From Nocardioides piscis (GTDB taxonomy: Bacteria > Actinomycetota > Actinomycetes > Propionibacteriales > Nocardioidaceae), in contig NZ_CP049866.1 in the NCBI RefSeq assembly GCF_011300215.1, positions 1,178,001-1,242,000 on the forward strand: a DNA stretch of 64,000 nucleotides, read 5' to 3'. Below, in pieces: positions 24,897-32,638 of this stretch. The notes under the pieces are model-generated. The model saw only the letters and a list, made by a program, of their open reading frames with translations. It made no database searches and was not told the DNA's origin. Every line of letters begins with the position of its first letter. The first letter of the stretch is position 1. The translations under genes were made by a program, and so were the position numbers.

Positions 24897-25472
24897 TCAA
24901 TCGCGCAGCGGGACGAACCGATATCGCCCGTGCTCGGTGACGACCGCCCCGGGGTTGGTGACGCGAAGCATCGTGCCGGCCACCGGGATGACCATCACTC
25001 CCTCGTCGCTCAGCTGGGCGACCAGCTCGGTGGGCAGGCGTGCGGGCTCGGCCGACACGAGGATCCGGTCGTACGGCGCCTCCCGGTCATCGCCCAGCAC
25101 CCCGGGCCGTGCCTCGATGATCCTGGCCCAGGGCTGACGGGTCGCCGCCAGGTTCTTCTGACCGAACCTCACCAGCTCCGGCTCGAGCTCGACGCCGAGC
25201 ACCCGGCCGGCCGGCCCGACGAGGTGCGCCAGCAGCGCGGTCGTCCAGCCCGATCCGGCCCCGACGTCCAGCACTCGCTGACCCGGTCGCACGTCCAGCA
25301 GGCGGAGCATGGCTTCGACGGTGCGGGGCTGGGAGTTGGTCTGTGCGTGGCCGATCGACAGCGGTCCGTCGTGCGCGGCCCGACGACGCTCGGCGCGCCG
25401 CAGGAAACCCGCCCGCGGATGGGCGCGGAAGGCACCCGCGACGCGGTCGGGTGGAAGGAACTTGTCGGCCAC
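24897..25472 (-). CDS. Protein-L-isoaspartate O-methyltransferase-like methyltransferase
   Basis: A 191-residue SAM-dependent methyltransferase. SAM motif I is VLDVGAGSGWTTALLAHLVG. The PCMT family motif GPLSIGHAQTNSQPRTVEAML stands in place of the classic SIGYGQTISQP, and the C-terminal PVAGTMLRVTN resembles the PCMT end. It is shorter than classic PCMT (about 210). GTG 25472 is chosen: an ATG at 25532 would start inside a terminator hairpin. CAGACT six bases upstream could be its -10. Proposed role is repair of isoaspartyl damage, though small relatives may have other substrates. Confidence 0.85.
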   Translation of the reverse strand: MADKFLPPDRVAGAFRAHPRAGFLRRAERRRAAHDGPLSIGHAQTNSQPRTVEAMLRLLDVRPGQRVLDVGAGSGWTTALLAHLVGPAGRVLGVELEPELVRFGQKNLAATRQPWARIIEARPGVLGDDREAPYDRILVSAEPARLPTELVAQLSDEGVMVIPVAGTMLRVTNPGAVVTEHGRYRFVPLRD

Positions 25473-25510
25473 GTCTCGAGTCTGCCTCGAAGCGCCTCGA
25501 TGTCTGTAGG

Positions 25511-25559
25511 AAAAAAGACCCGAGACGGCCACCTACGGGGGAGCGGTGGCCGTCTCGGG
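25511..25559 (-). terminator. Intrinsic terminator of the Lys/Pro/Thr-rich anti-sigma-like gene
   Basis: A perfect 15-bp stem (25519-25533 with 25545-25559, CCCGAGACGGCCACC and inverse) with an 11-base loop is followed on the minus strand by TCTTTTTTCC. This is the only textbook rho-independent terminator in the window. Confidence 0.9.
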
Positions 25560-25596
25560 AGTGTGGGGGTTGGCGCTGTGGTGTCGCCGCGGTGGG

Positions 25597-26475
25597 TCAG
25601 GGCCTTCCGGCACCTGCCGGCTTGCCCTTCGCGTCCTTCGTGTCCTTCGCGTCCTGGGCCGAGGTCGTGGCCGTGGTCGGGGTGGCTGTCGGCTTGACCG
25701 GCGTCGTGGCCTGGGTCGGCTTGACCGGCGCCGGCCCGGTCGGCCTGGTCGGCCTGGTCGGCTTGAGAGGCGTGGGCTTCGTCGCAGTCACGGCCTGGGT
25801 GGGCTTGGTCGGCTTGGCGGGCTTGCTCGGCGTCGCGGCCTGGGTGGGCTTGGCGGGCTTGCTCGGCTTGGCCTTCGGCTCGCCGATCACCGTGACGCAG
25901 TAGGTCGCGATGCTCTCCTTGCCGCCTGCCTCGGTGGCGAGGGCGGTGAACGCCGCGCTGTCGAGCGACTTGCCCCGGGTCTGCCTGTTGCCGTTCTGGT
26001 AGGCCTTGCACAGGCCCTTGAAGCTGGGCGTGGGCGAGGCCGACTCGGTCGCCGAGGCGTTGTCGGCGGGCTGGGTGGTCTCGGTGGGGTCGACCGTCTC
26101 GCTCCCGCTGGCCGCGGCCTGAACCTTGGCCACCGACGCGGTGGCCTGGTCGGACGCCTGGCCGGGCAACGTGGGCAGGTTGTCGGTGGCCGCGAGCGCA
26201 AACCCGCCGGAGGCGAGGGTGACGACGATGCCGGTGGCGACGACCGCCCGGGTGGCTGCCCTGCGAGGTGTGGTCATGACACTCCTGGTGCTGGTGACGG
26301 GTTCCAGACGAGCCGTGTGGAAGGCCGCCACCGCGAGGTTCTCTCGCCGCAGCTCTGCGGGACGAGCGGGTGCGCGCAGCGCGCCCAGCAGCCCTGAGAG
26401 CCGGGATGCGGGCTCGACCGGAGCATCGAGGATGCTCTCGGTCTCGCGGCGCGTCAGGCGGTGGTGGTTGCTCAT
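25597..26475 (-). CDS. Putative membrane-anchored anti-sigma protein with Lys/Pro/Thr-rich tail
   Basis: A 292-residue protein overlapping the upstream sigma-factor stop (ATGA). Residues 1-60 contain LSGLLGALRAPARPAELRRE, a cytoplasmic motif recurrent in actinobacterial proteins encoded next to sigma factors. A single membrane segment (AVVATGIVVTLASGGFALAA) lies near residue 85. The outside part is Ser/Thr-rich, with a small domain carrying two Cys (GLCKAYQNGNRQTRGKSL and ATYCVTVIGEP), then about 100 residues of KPTQA/KPAKPT repeats. Anti-sigma function is inferred from position and layout; no zinc motif is present. The tail may bind cell wall or polyanions. A strong terminator follows. Confidence 0.7.
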   Translation of the reverse strand: MSNHHRLTRRETESILDAPVEPASRLSGLLGALRAPARPAELRRENLAVAAFHTARLEPVTSTRSVMTTPRRAATRAVVATGIVVTLASGGFALAATDNLPTLPGQASDQATASVAKVQAAASGSETVDPTETTQPADNASATESASPTPSFKGLCKAYQNGNRQTRGKSLDSAAFTALATEAGGKESIATYCVTVIGEPKAKPSKPAKPTQAATPSKPAKPTKPTQAVTATKPTPLKPTRPTRPTGPAPVKPTQATTPVKPTATPTTATTSAQDAKDTKDAKGKPAGAGRP

Positions 26476-27083
26476 CTCAGACCTTCAGCGTCGGGCTCGG
26501 GTGAAGTGTCACGGGTGGGGCGAACATTTTTCTCCGGGTCTTCCAGCTGCCGGGCCAGGGCGCGCAGCCCGCGGTGCGCCGCGCTGCGCACCGCCCCCGG
26601 GCGCTTGCCCAGGATCCGGGCCGCGGTGGGTGCGTCGAAGCCGAGCACGGTGCGCAGCAGGATTGCCTCCGCCTGGTCTCGCGGCAGGCCCGCCAGCATC
26701 CGCAGGGCGTCCTGTGTCCCGACGGCGTCGAGCACGAGACCCTCGACGTCCTCCCCGGTGGGGCGGTCGAGCAGCTCCATGAGGTCGAGGTCGCCCACGG
26801 GTTGGCGCTGCCGGCGACGCAGGTGGTCGAGGGCTCGGTGGCGACCGATCGTGGTGATCCAGCCGCGGAATCCGTCGGCGTCGCCGGCGAACCGGTCGAG
26901 GTCGCGGAACGCCTGGGCCCAGGTCTCGCTCGCGACGTCCTCCGCGTCCGCGACGCCGACCATGACGGTCAGATAGCGCAGCAGCCGGGGCTGGACGTCG
27001 CGATAGACCACCCGCATGGCGTCCTCGTCGCCGGCACGCATCCGCTCGACGTGGAGGTCGAGCGGATCGTCGGGCGCGGACAC
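26472..27083 (-). CDS. RNA polymerase sigma-70 family (ECF-like) factor
   Basis: A 203-residue sigma factor. Region 2 is YRDVQPRLLRYLTVMVGVAD, then DVASETWAQAFRDLDRFAGD and FRGWITTIGRHRALDHLRRR. Region 4 is LAGLPRDQAEAILLRTVLGF and DAPTAARILGKRPGAVRSAA. It has a C-terminal charged tail. GTG 27083 is preceded by TAGAAC at seven bases, so it is probably leaderless. It is co-transcribed with the overlapping membrane protein that is its likely antagonist. Regulon unknown. Confidence 0.93.
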   Translation of the reverse strand: MSAPDDPLDLHVERMRAGDEDAMRVVYRDVQPRLLRYLTVMVGVADAEDVASETWAQAFRDLDRFAGDADGFRGWITTIGRHRALDHLRRRQRQPVGDLDLMELLDRPTGEDVEGLVLDAVGTQDALRMLAGLPRDQAEAILLRTVLGFDAPTAARILGKRPGAVRSAAHRGLRALARQLEDPEKNVRPTRDTSPEPDAEGLR

Positions 27084-27090
27084 GGGCGAG

Positions 27091-27096
27091 GTTCTA
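27091..27096 (-). promoter_or_regulatory. -10 box TAGAAC, leaderless start of sigma gene
   Basis: Reads TAGAAC on the minus strand, seven bases before GTG 27083. Confidence 0.45.
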
Positions 27097-27114
27097 CCAG
27101 ACGTCCGTGCTGGG

Positions 27115-28473
27115 TCAGACGGCTCGGTGACCCTGCTTGACGAACGTCAGCTGCTGCACGTTGATGTAGCCGCTGGCGAACCCGGCGCGCGAGTATTCGA
27201 GATAGAAGTGCCACATCCGCAGGAAGGTCTCGTCGAAGCCCAGGGCGAGCACAGCGTCTCGCTGGGCCCGGAAGGTCGTGTCCCAGCGCCGCAACGTCTC
27301 GGCGTAGTGACTGCCGAACTCCAGCAGTCCCGTGCGCCGCAGAGACGTCTGTGCACTCGTGATCTCGTCGATCACCTGCACGCTGGGCAGGAATCCACCG
27401 GGGAAGACGTACTTGTTGATCCACGTCTGGGTGCCCCGCGTGGCCAGCATCCGGTCGTGCGGCATCGTGATCGCCTGGATCGCGACCCGGCCCCCCGGTG
27501 CCAGGGTGTGGTCGATGGTCTGGAAGTAGGTGCCCCAGAACTCGTGGCCCACGGCCTCGATCATCTCGACGCTCACCACGGCGTCGTACGCCGATGCGAA
27601 CTCAGGCTCGGCCAGGGCCCGGTAGTCCATCAGCTCGATCCGCACCAGGTCGGCCACGCCGGCTGCGGCCACGCGCTGCTCGGCGAGCTCGAGCTGCTCG
27701 CTCGAGAGGGTGATGGAGTGGACGCGCGCCCCGCGCCGGGCAGCACGCAGTGCGAGCTCGCCCCAGCCGGTGCCGATCTCGAGGACCCGGGTGCCCTCGG
27801 TGACGCCGGCCTCGTCGAGCAGGCGGTCGATCTTGCGGGCCTGCGCCTCGGCGAAGTCGGCGCTGTGGAGGGGTGCGGCCCCGGTGTCGGCGGGGTCTGG
27901 TGGGGTGGCCAGCAGGTGGTGAGGTCCGTCCGGACCAGCGCGGAAGGAGGTGGGGAAGAGAGCAGACGAATAGCTCAGGGTCTCGTCGAGGAAGATCGCG
28001 AAGAGCTCGTTGGACAGGTCGTAGTGGTGGGCGATGTTGGCCCTGCTGTTGGCAGCCGTGCTCCGCTGGTGGCGCGGGGTGCGGTGGGTCACCAGCGCCC
28101 GGAGGTTCTGCAGCGACTGGGGGACGAGGTCGGCGATCCGCGCTGCCGGCACGGTCAGGAACTCGGCGAGGTCGGCCGCGTCCCAGGCGCCGGTGAGGTA
28201 GGCCTCGCCGAAGCCGATCAGCCCGTCGCGTCCGAGGCGTGCATAGAACTCGTCGGGCCGGTGGATGACCATCCGCGGTCCGCCACGGCCCAGGGTGCGA
28301 CCGATGCCGCGCCGGTTGGGGGCCTCCTCCACGGTGACGTCGAGGCGCCGGATGGCGGCGGCGAAGAGCCGGCGTGCGACGGCGGCGGAGACAGCCGTGC
28401 GCGGACTGGCCGGCACGGGCTCCAGGGCAGGCAGGCGCTCGTCGGTGGAGGGCCTGGACTCGAGGCTGGTCAT
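27115..28473 (-). CDS. Cyclopropane-fatty-acyl-phospholipid synthase family methyltransferase
   Basis: A 452-residue SAM-dependent enzyme that methylates or cyclopropanates unsaturated acyl chains of phospholipids. The N-terminal lipid-binding part has LGRDGLIGFGEAYLTGAWDA. The catalytic domain has NIAHHYDLSNELFAIFLDET, SYSSALF, SAM motif VLEIGTGWGELALRAARRGA, VSVEMIEAVG, and C-terminal FLRMWHFYLEYSRAGFASGY. It is the homologue of UfaA1 in the mycobacterial sigK locus. The ATG overlaps the upstream DUF1365 stop (ATGA), placing it last in the SigK-RskA operon. Whether it makes cyclopropane, 10-methyl or methylene products cannot be told. Confidence 0.93.
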   Translation of the reverse strand: MTSLESRPSTDERLPALEPVPASPRTAVSAAVARRLFAAAIRRLDVTVEEAPNRRGIGRTLGRGGPRMVIHRPDEFYARLGRDGLIGFGEAYLTGAWDAADLAEFLTVPAARIADLVPQSLQNLRALVTHRTPRHQRSTAANSRANIAHHYDLSNELFAIFLDETLSYSSALFPTSFRAGPDGPHHLLATPPDPADTGAAPLHSADFAEAQARKIDRLLDEAGVTEGTRVLEIGTGWGELALRAARRGARVHSITLSSEQLELAEQRVAAAGVADLVRIELMDYRALAEPEFASAYDAVVSVEMIEAVGHEFWGTYFQTIDHTLAPGGRVAIQAITMPHDRMLATRGTQTWINKYVFPGGFLPSVQVIDEITSAQTSLRRTGLLEFGSHYAETLRRWDTTFRAQRDAVLALGFDETFLRMWHFYLEYSRAGFASGYINVQQLTFVKQGHRAV

Positions 28474-29162
28474 CGGACGCCTTCCTGACGGTGTGGGGGG
28501 CGGGAGTGGATCGGGAGCCGGCGGGCCCACAACCAGATGCCGTGCGCGCGGATGAGCGCGCTGCTCCTCAGGGTCGCGCCGAGGGTCCGCCAGCCGCCGG
28601 GACGGTCGTGGACACCACCGACCCGCTCGCCGGTGACGCTCGCGCTGAACGGCTGACCGTCGGCGGTGTGCAGGGTCACGGCGACGTGCAGTCGCCGCTC
28701 CGGCACCGGCACCGCGAGCTCGTAGTAGCCCTCGACGCCGTGGAAGGGCGAGACATACATGGCCTTGTCGACCCGGGCGCGGCCCTGGTCGTCGGGCTGG
28801 ACGAGATAGGCGTGCCGGTCGCCGTACGTGTTGTGGACCTCGACGACCACCGCCGCCTCCACGCCGTCAGCGTCGAAGCACCAGAACACCGAGATCGGGT
28901 TGAAGCAGTGGCCGAGCGACCGCGGGTTGGCCGCCATCAGGATCCGGCCACCCGCCAGGTCGATGCCCTGGAGGTCGAGGAACGCCTCGACGTTCTCGCG
29001 GATCGTCGCGTTGGCAGAGCCGAGGTGGTCGCGGGCCTCGAAGCTGACGAGGCCCCGACGCCGGGGCAGGTCGTCGAGGTCGACCAACCACAGGTGTGAG
29101 CGGTGCTCGAACCCGCGCTTGAAGGGCGTACGGCGGGTGTGCCTCACCGTCGTCTCGAACAC
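28470..29162 (-). CDS. DUF1365 family protein (possibly fused to the upstream FAD oxidoreductase)
   Basis: About 230 residues with the DUF1365 landmarks: TTVRHTRRTPFKRGFEHRSHLWLVDLD written in two parts (TTVRHTRR, FEHRSHLWLVDL), GGRILMAANPRSLGHCFNPI, SVFWCFDADG, EVHNTYGDRHAYLV and KAMYVSPFHGVEGYY. These proteins accompany FAD oxidoreductases and CFA-type methyltransferases in stress-regulated lipid operons; biochemical role unproven. GTG 29162 is a possible start, but no stop codon separates this domain from the FAD oxidoreductase once that gene's last frameshift is corrected, so a natural fusion is also possible. The stop overlaps the CFA-synthase start. Confidence 0.85.
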   Translation of the reverse strand: MFETTVRHTRRTPFKRGFEHRSHLWLVDLDDLPRRRGLVSFEARDHLGSANATIRENVEAFLDLQGIDLAGGRILMAANPRSLGHCFNPISVFWCFDADGVEAAVVVEVHNTYGDRHAYLVQPDDQGRARVDKAMYVSPFHGVEGYYELAVPVPERRLHVAVTLHTADGQPFSASVTGERVGGVHDRPGGWRTLGATLRSSALIRAHGIWLWARRLPIHSRPPHRQEGVR

Positions 29163-30522
29163 CCCGGCCTCGACCCGGGCCGCGGGGGTCGCCGTGGTCG
29201 GCCAGGTCAGGCCCAACCGCGTCGCCGCCGCGAGGCCCGAGCGGGCGCCGTCCTCGTGGAAGCCCCAGCCGTGGTAGGCCCCGCGAACGCGATCCGCCCG
29301 GTGTCGACCTCGGCCAGCCGCTGCTGGGCCGCCACCGAGGTCGGGGTGTAGAGCGGGTGCTCGTACTCCATCCGCTCGATCACCGTCGCCGGGTCGACGA
29401 GGTGCTCCCCACCCAGGGTGACGAGGTAGTGGGTCTTCGTCGGCAGACGCTGGAGCCGGGTGAGGTCGTAGGTGACGGTGACCTGACCGGTGGCGGTCGT
29501 CGGGCGCTGGAAGTTCCAGCTCGACCGGGCGTTGGGGGCCTGCGGCAGCAGGGAGGTGTCGGTGTGGAGCAGGGCGGTGTTGGCGACGTACGGGATCGAC
29601 GAGAGCACCTCGCTCTGCGCGGTCGTCGGGGACTCCAGCATCGAGATGGCCTGGGCGGGGTGGGTGGCGATCACGAGGGCGTCGAACGAGTGGACTCCAC
29701 CGTTGCCGTCGGTGACGACCACGCGGTCGGGCAGCTCGTGCACCGAGGTGATCTTGGTGCCCGTGCGGACGGTCTGCAGCTGCGCGGCCACTGCGTCGAC
29801 ATACGTCCTCGAACCCCCGGTGACGGTGCGCCACTGCGGCGAGCCGAACACGCCGAGCATGCCGTGGTGCTCGAGGAACGTGAACAGGTAGCGGGCGGGG
29901 TAGTCGAGCGAGGTCTCGGGGTCGCACGACCACACCGCTGCGACGAGGGGCTCCATGAAGTGCCGCACGAAGTGGGCGGAGAAGCCCCCTCGACGAGGAA
30001 CTCGCGCAGCGTCTGGTCGGCTGTCGTGGATGCGTCATACGAAGGAGCACCCAGGGCGTCGGTTCCGGATGACGCGTCGGGACGTGACCGGTCAGCGGCC
30101 GCGAGGACGGCGCGGGCCCGACGGTGGAAGCGGGGGATCGCGGCGAGCATCCGCCAGTGGTCGGCAGAGGTCGCGGCGGCGCGAGTCGGGAACAGCCCCC
30201 GCGCGCCCAGGGCGCCGGCCCACTCGACCCCCGAACCCTGGTCGGAGACCGACAGGGACATCTCGGAGGGCTGGGTGGCGATGTCGAGCTCGGCGAACAG
30301 GCGCAGCAGCGTGGGGTAGGTCCGCGGGTTGTGCACGATGAAGCCGGTGTCGATGTGCAGACGACCCTCGGGGGCCTCGACGACATGCGTGTCGGCATGG
30401 CCGCCGAGACGCTCGTCAGCCTCGAACAGCGTGACGTGCGCCGTGCGCGAGGCGACGTAGGCGGCGGTCAGTCCGGCGACACCGGAACCGACGACTCCGA
30501 TGTTGCGGTGCGGGGTGGTCAT
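29163..30522 (-). CDS. FAD-dependent amine-oxidase-like oxidoreductase, two frameshifts
   Basis: About 450 residues after correction. N-terminal Rossmann IGVVGSGVAGLTAAYVASRT, then ADERLGGHADTH and IDTGFIVHNPRTYPTLLRLF, MSLSVSDQGSGVEW. The frame breaks first at the five-base run 29985-29989, after DQTLREFLVEG, and continues in another frame as FSAHFVRHFMEPLVAAVWSC. It breaks again at the four-base run 29279-29282, between GRIAFAG and AYHGWGFHEDGARSGLAAA. One inserted base at each site restores the family sequence. It matches the Rv0449c-type oxidoreductase of the M. tuberculosis sigK locus and starts inside the rskA-type stop (ATGA). Probably acts on membrane lipids together with the CFA-like enzyme (inference). 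Confidence 0.8.
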
Positions 30523-31223
30523 GTCGCGCTGCTGAAGTCGAAGAGGGCGATCGGCTCGGAGGTCGGCGCGGGAGATCCACCGTCGGGCTCGACGGTGATG
30601 CCGGCTGCGGTCGCCTCGGCCGCGTCACCCTCGAGGACCATCGTCAGGTCCGGGTCGTCCTCCATCAGCCCGGCGGGCACCATCTCGCCCTCGACCTGCA
30701 GCCAGATCTCGTAGTCCTTGCCGCTCGGCGCCGAGACCATGTCCTCGGTCTGGATGACGGCCTTGCCGACCGAGACGGAGCGGACGACGGTGGCGCGGCC
30801 GGCCTCACCGAGGTCGAGGCTGACCTCCTCGGCGTCAGGCGCGCGGAGCACCTGCTCGGCGGCGGTCAGCGAATCGGTCTCCGGGGACGTGGCCCACGGC
30901 TGCCAGATCGCAACGCCGACGCCGAGGATGGCCGCGACGGACGCGGCGACCAGGAGTGGAAACCAGGCGGCTCGTCGGGCCGGCGGCTCGACCACCGGCG
31001 GGAGGGGGCGAACCTGGGTGATGCCGGCGAGGACCGAGTCGCGCAGCGAGGCCGGCGGGGGGACTGCGACCGACTCGGCCAGCAGGGCCGTCGTCTCGCG
31101 CAGGCTCGCCACCTCGAGCCGGCAGTCCTCGCACTCGGCGAGGTGGCGCTCGAACTGGGCACGCTCGAACTCGTCGACCGCGTCGAGAGCGTAGGCGCCC
31201 GACAGCTTGTGGATGTCGCTCAT
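30519..31223 (-). CDS. rskA: RskA-type membrane anti-sigma factor
   Basis: A 234-residue single-pass membrane protein. The cytoplasmic zinc anti-sigma domain has the His27-x3-Cys31-x2-Cys34 motif (FERHLAECEDCRLEVASL) after SGAYALDAVDEFERAQF. A proline-rich linker leads to a membrane helix (WFPLLVAASVAAILGVGVAI) and an extracytoplasmic RskA domain with KDYEIWLQVEGEMVPAGLM. In mycobacteria RskA holds SigK inactive and is released by regulated proteolysis. The ATG overlaps the sigma stop and the stop overlaps the oxidoreductase start. Assignment rests on layout and neighbours as well as sequence. Confidence 0.9.
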   Translation of the reverse strand: MSDIHKLSGAYALDAVDEFERAQFERHLAECEDCRLEVASLRETTALLAESVAVPPPASLRDSVLAGITQVRPLPPVVEPPARRAAWFPLLVAASVAAILGVGVAIWQPWATSPETDSLTAAEQVLRAPDAEEVSLDLGEAGRATVVRSVSVGKAVIQTEDMVSAPSGKDYEIWLQVEGEMVPAGLMEDDPDLTMVLEGDAAEATAAGITVEPDGGSPAPTSEPIALFDFSSAT

Positions 31224-31834
31224 GCGCCAACTCCCATCGCGTCGCGCAACCGGATGAGTCCATCTCGGATGCGGGTCTTGGCCGTGCCGACGGGGACGTC
31301 GAGCATCGATGCCACTTCTGTATGTGTGTAGCCGCCGAAGAACGCCAGCTCGACGGCTTCGCGCTGCACCTCGGTGAGCCCGGCGACCGCTCCGCGGACG
31401 CGCTGGGCCTCGAGGGAGGCGTGGGCACTCTCGACTGTCGTGTCGTGCTCGGTGACCTGGCTCTCGCGCCGATAGTTCTCGTCGCGGGCCGTGGCCGCCT
31501 CGGCCGAGCGGACCCGGTCGACGGCCTTGCGGTGGACGATCGTGAGCAGCCAGCCCGCGGCACTGCCGCGTGCGGGGTCGAAACGGCTGCTGGTGCGCCA
31601 CGCGTCGAGGTAGGCCTCCTGGGTGACCTCCTCGGCGTGCGCCGGGTTGCGGACCACCCGCAGGGCCAGGCCGTAGGCCCGCGCCGAGGTCGCGTCGTAG
31701 AGCTCGGCGAACGCCGCCTCGTCGCCGCGGCTGGCGAGCTGGAGCAGCTCGCCGAGTCGCCGGGCGTGGTCGCCCCCCGACGGGGCACCCTCGTGGGAGG
31801 GCACCCCGTCCGGCACGCGCTTCACGTGGTCCAC
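31220..31834 (-). CDS. sigK: SigK-like ECF sigma factor
   Basis: A 204-residue sigma factor. Region 2 is ELYDATSARAYGLALRVVRN, EEVTQEAYLDAWRTSSRFDP and GSAAGWLLTIVHRKAVDRVR. Region 4 is LTEVQREAVELAFFGGYTHT, EVASMLDVPVGTAKTRIRDG and ends LIRLRDAM, all typical of the SigK/ECF19 group. GTG 31834 has AAGGA eight bases upstream; a TTG at 31870 directly follows the fasciclin stop and is a weaker choice. It lies directly downstream of the fasciclin gene and upstream of rskA, so the likely SigK-type promoter before the fasciclin gene would make it autoregulated. Confidence 0.9.
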   Translation of the reverse strand: MDHVKRVPDGVPSHEGAPSGGDHARRLGELLQLASRGDEAAFAELYDATSARAYGLALRVVRNPAHAEEVTQEAYLDAWRTSSRFDPARGSAAGWLLTIVHRKAVDRVRSAEAATARDENYRRESQVTEHDTTVESAHASLEAQRVRGAVAGLTEVQREAVELAFFGGYTHTEVASMLDVPVGTAKTRIRDGLIRLRDAMGVGA

Positions 31835-31870
31835 GTCAATGATCCTTGTCGATCGGTCTTCAGACGACAA

Positions 31871-32539
31871 TCACATCTGGGGCATCATGACGGTGTCGAT
31901 GACGTACACCTTGGCGTTGGCGGTGGAGATGTTGCCGCAGATCACGTTGGCAGCCTCCTCGGTGTCAGCGGTGAACATGTCGCCGCTTCCCTCGACAGTG
32001 AGCTCGTCCTTGTTGAGGGTCGTGAAGGTGCCGGCCAGGTTGTCCGGCGTCAGGGTCTCCGGGACGACGTGGTGGGTGAGGATCGCGGTCAGCGTCTTCT
32101 TGTCGGCCAGGACCGCGTTGAGGGTCTTCTTGGGGATCTTGGCGAAGGCCTCGTCGGTCGGGGCGAAGACGGTGATGCCCTCGGCGGAGTTGAGGGTGTC
32201 GACCAGGCCGGCCTTGGTGACGGCGGCGACCAGCGTCTTGAGGAGCGGGTTGCCCGAGGCGGCGGTGGCGACCGGCTCGGTGGCCATGCCGGCGAACGAA
32301 CCCGGGTCGGACTCGTCGGTCGGGATGGCGGCGCAGCCCTCGCCGAAGGTGCCCTCGGCGGCGTCAGATGCGGCCGACTCCTCCTCCATGGGCTCCTCGG
32401 AGGGGGTCTCGCTCGACGACTCGCTCGAGGTGTCGGAGGCGCTGGCGGGCTCTTCCTCGCTGCCGCCACAGGCAGCCATGCCGAGGGACAGGGTCAGGGC
32501 CATGGTGGCGAGACCGGTCTTGCGGGCGATGTGGTTCAT
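31871..32539 (-). CDS. Fasciclin-domain lipoprotein (MPT83-like)
   Basis: A 222-residue surface lipoprotein. The signal ends LSLGMAACGG with lipid Cys24. A Glu/Ser-rich linker (residues 26-60) precedes one fasciclin domain: NPLLKTLVAAVTKAGLVDTL, GITVFAPTDEAFAKIPKKTL, ILTHHVVPETLTPDNLAG and KVYVIDTVMMPQM. It strongly resembles mycobacterial MPT83/MPT70, whose genes are SigK targets. AAAGG lies nine bases before ATG. A CCAATCC-N15-CCGAACA promoter lies 54-82 bases upstream of the start. Likely an adhesion or cell-envelope protein induced with the sigK operon. Confidence 0.93.
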   Translation of the reverse strand: MNHIARKTGLATMALTLSLGMAACGGSEEEPASASDTSSESSSETPSEEPMEEESAASDAAEGTFGEGCAAIPTDESDPGSFAGMATEPVATAASGNPLLKTLVAAVTKAGLVDTLNSAEGITVFAPTDEAFAKIPKKTLNAVLADKKTLTAILTHHVVPETLTPDNLAGTFTTLNKDELTVEGSGDMFTADTEEAANVICGNISTANAKVYVIDTVMMPQM

Positions 32540-32592
32540 GGGGAGCTGCCTTTCGGTGGGGGGCGGTGGGCCCCGAGTGAGTTTCCGGAGGG

Positions 32593-32621
32593 TGTTCGGT
32601 GCTGTGCTGGGTGCGGATTGG
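32593..32621 (-). promoter_or_regulatory. Candidate SigK promoter of the fasciclin-sigK operon
   Basis: On the minus strand -35 CCAATCC (32621-32615), 15-base spacer, -10 CCGAACA (32599-32593). Flanks CAC and CC are shared with the promoter at 34163-34192. The mycobacterial SigK consensus, from memory, is CCATCC then CCGAATA at similar spacing. Confidence 0.75.
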
Positions 32622-32638
32622 TGTGACTCAAACTTTTT

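Noticed and set aside
25690..25870. Tandem repeated DNA that might be a CRISPR-like or satellite array
   Set aside because: The repeats encode KPTQA/KPAKPT units in frame within a protein gene; no spacers of constant size and no cas genes.
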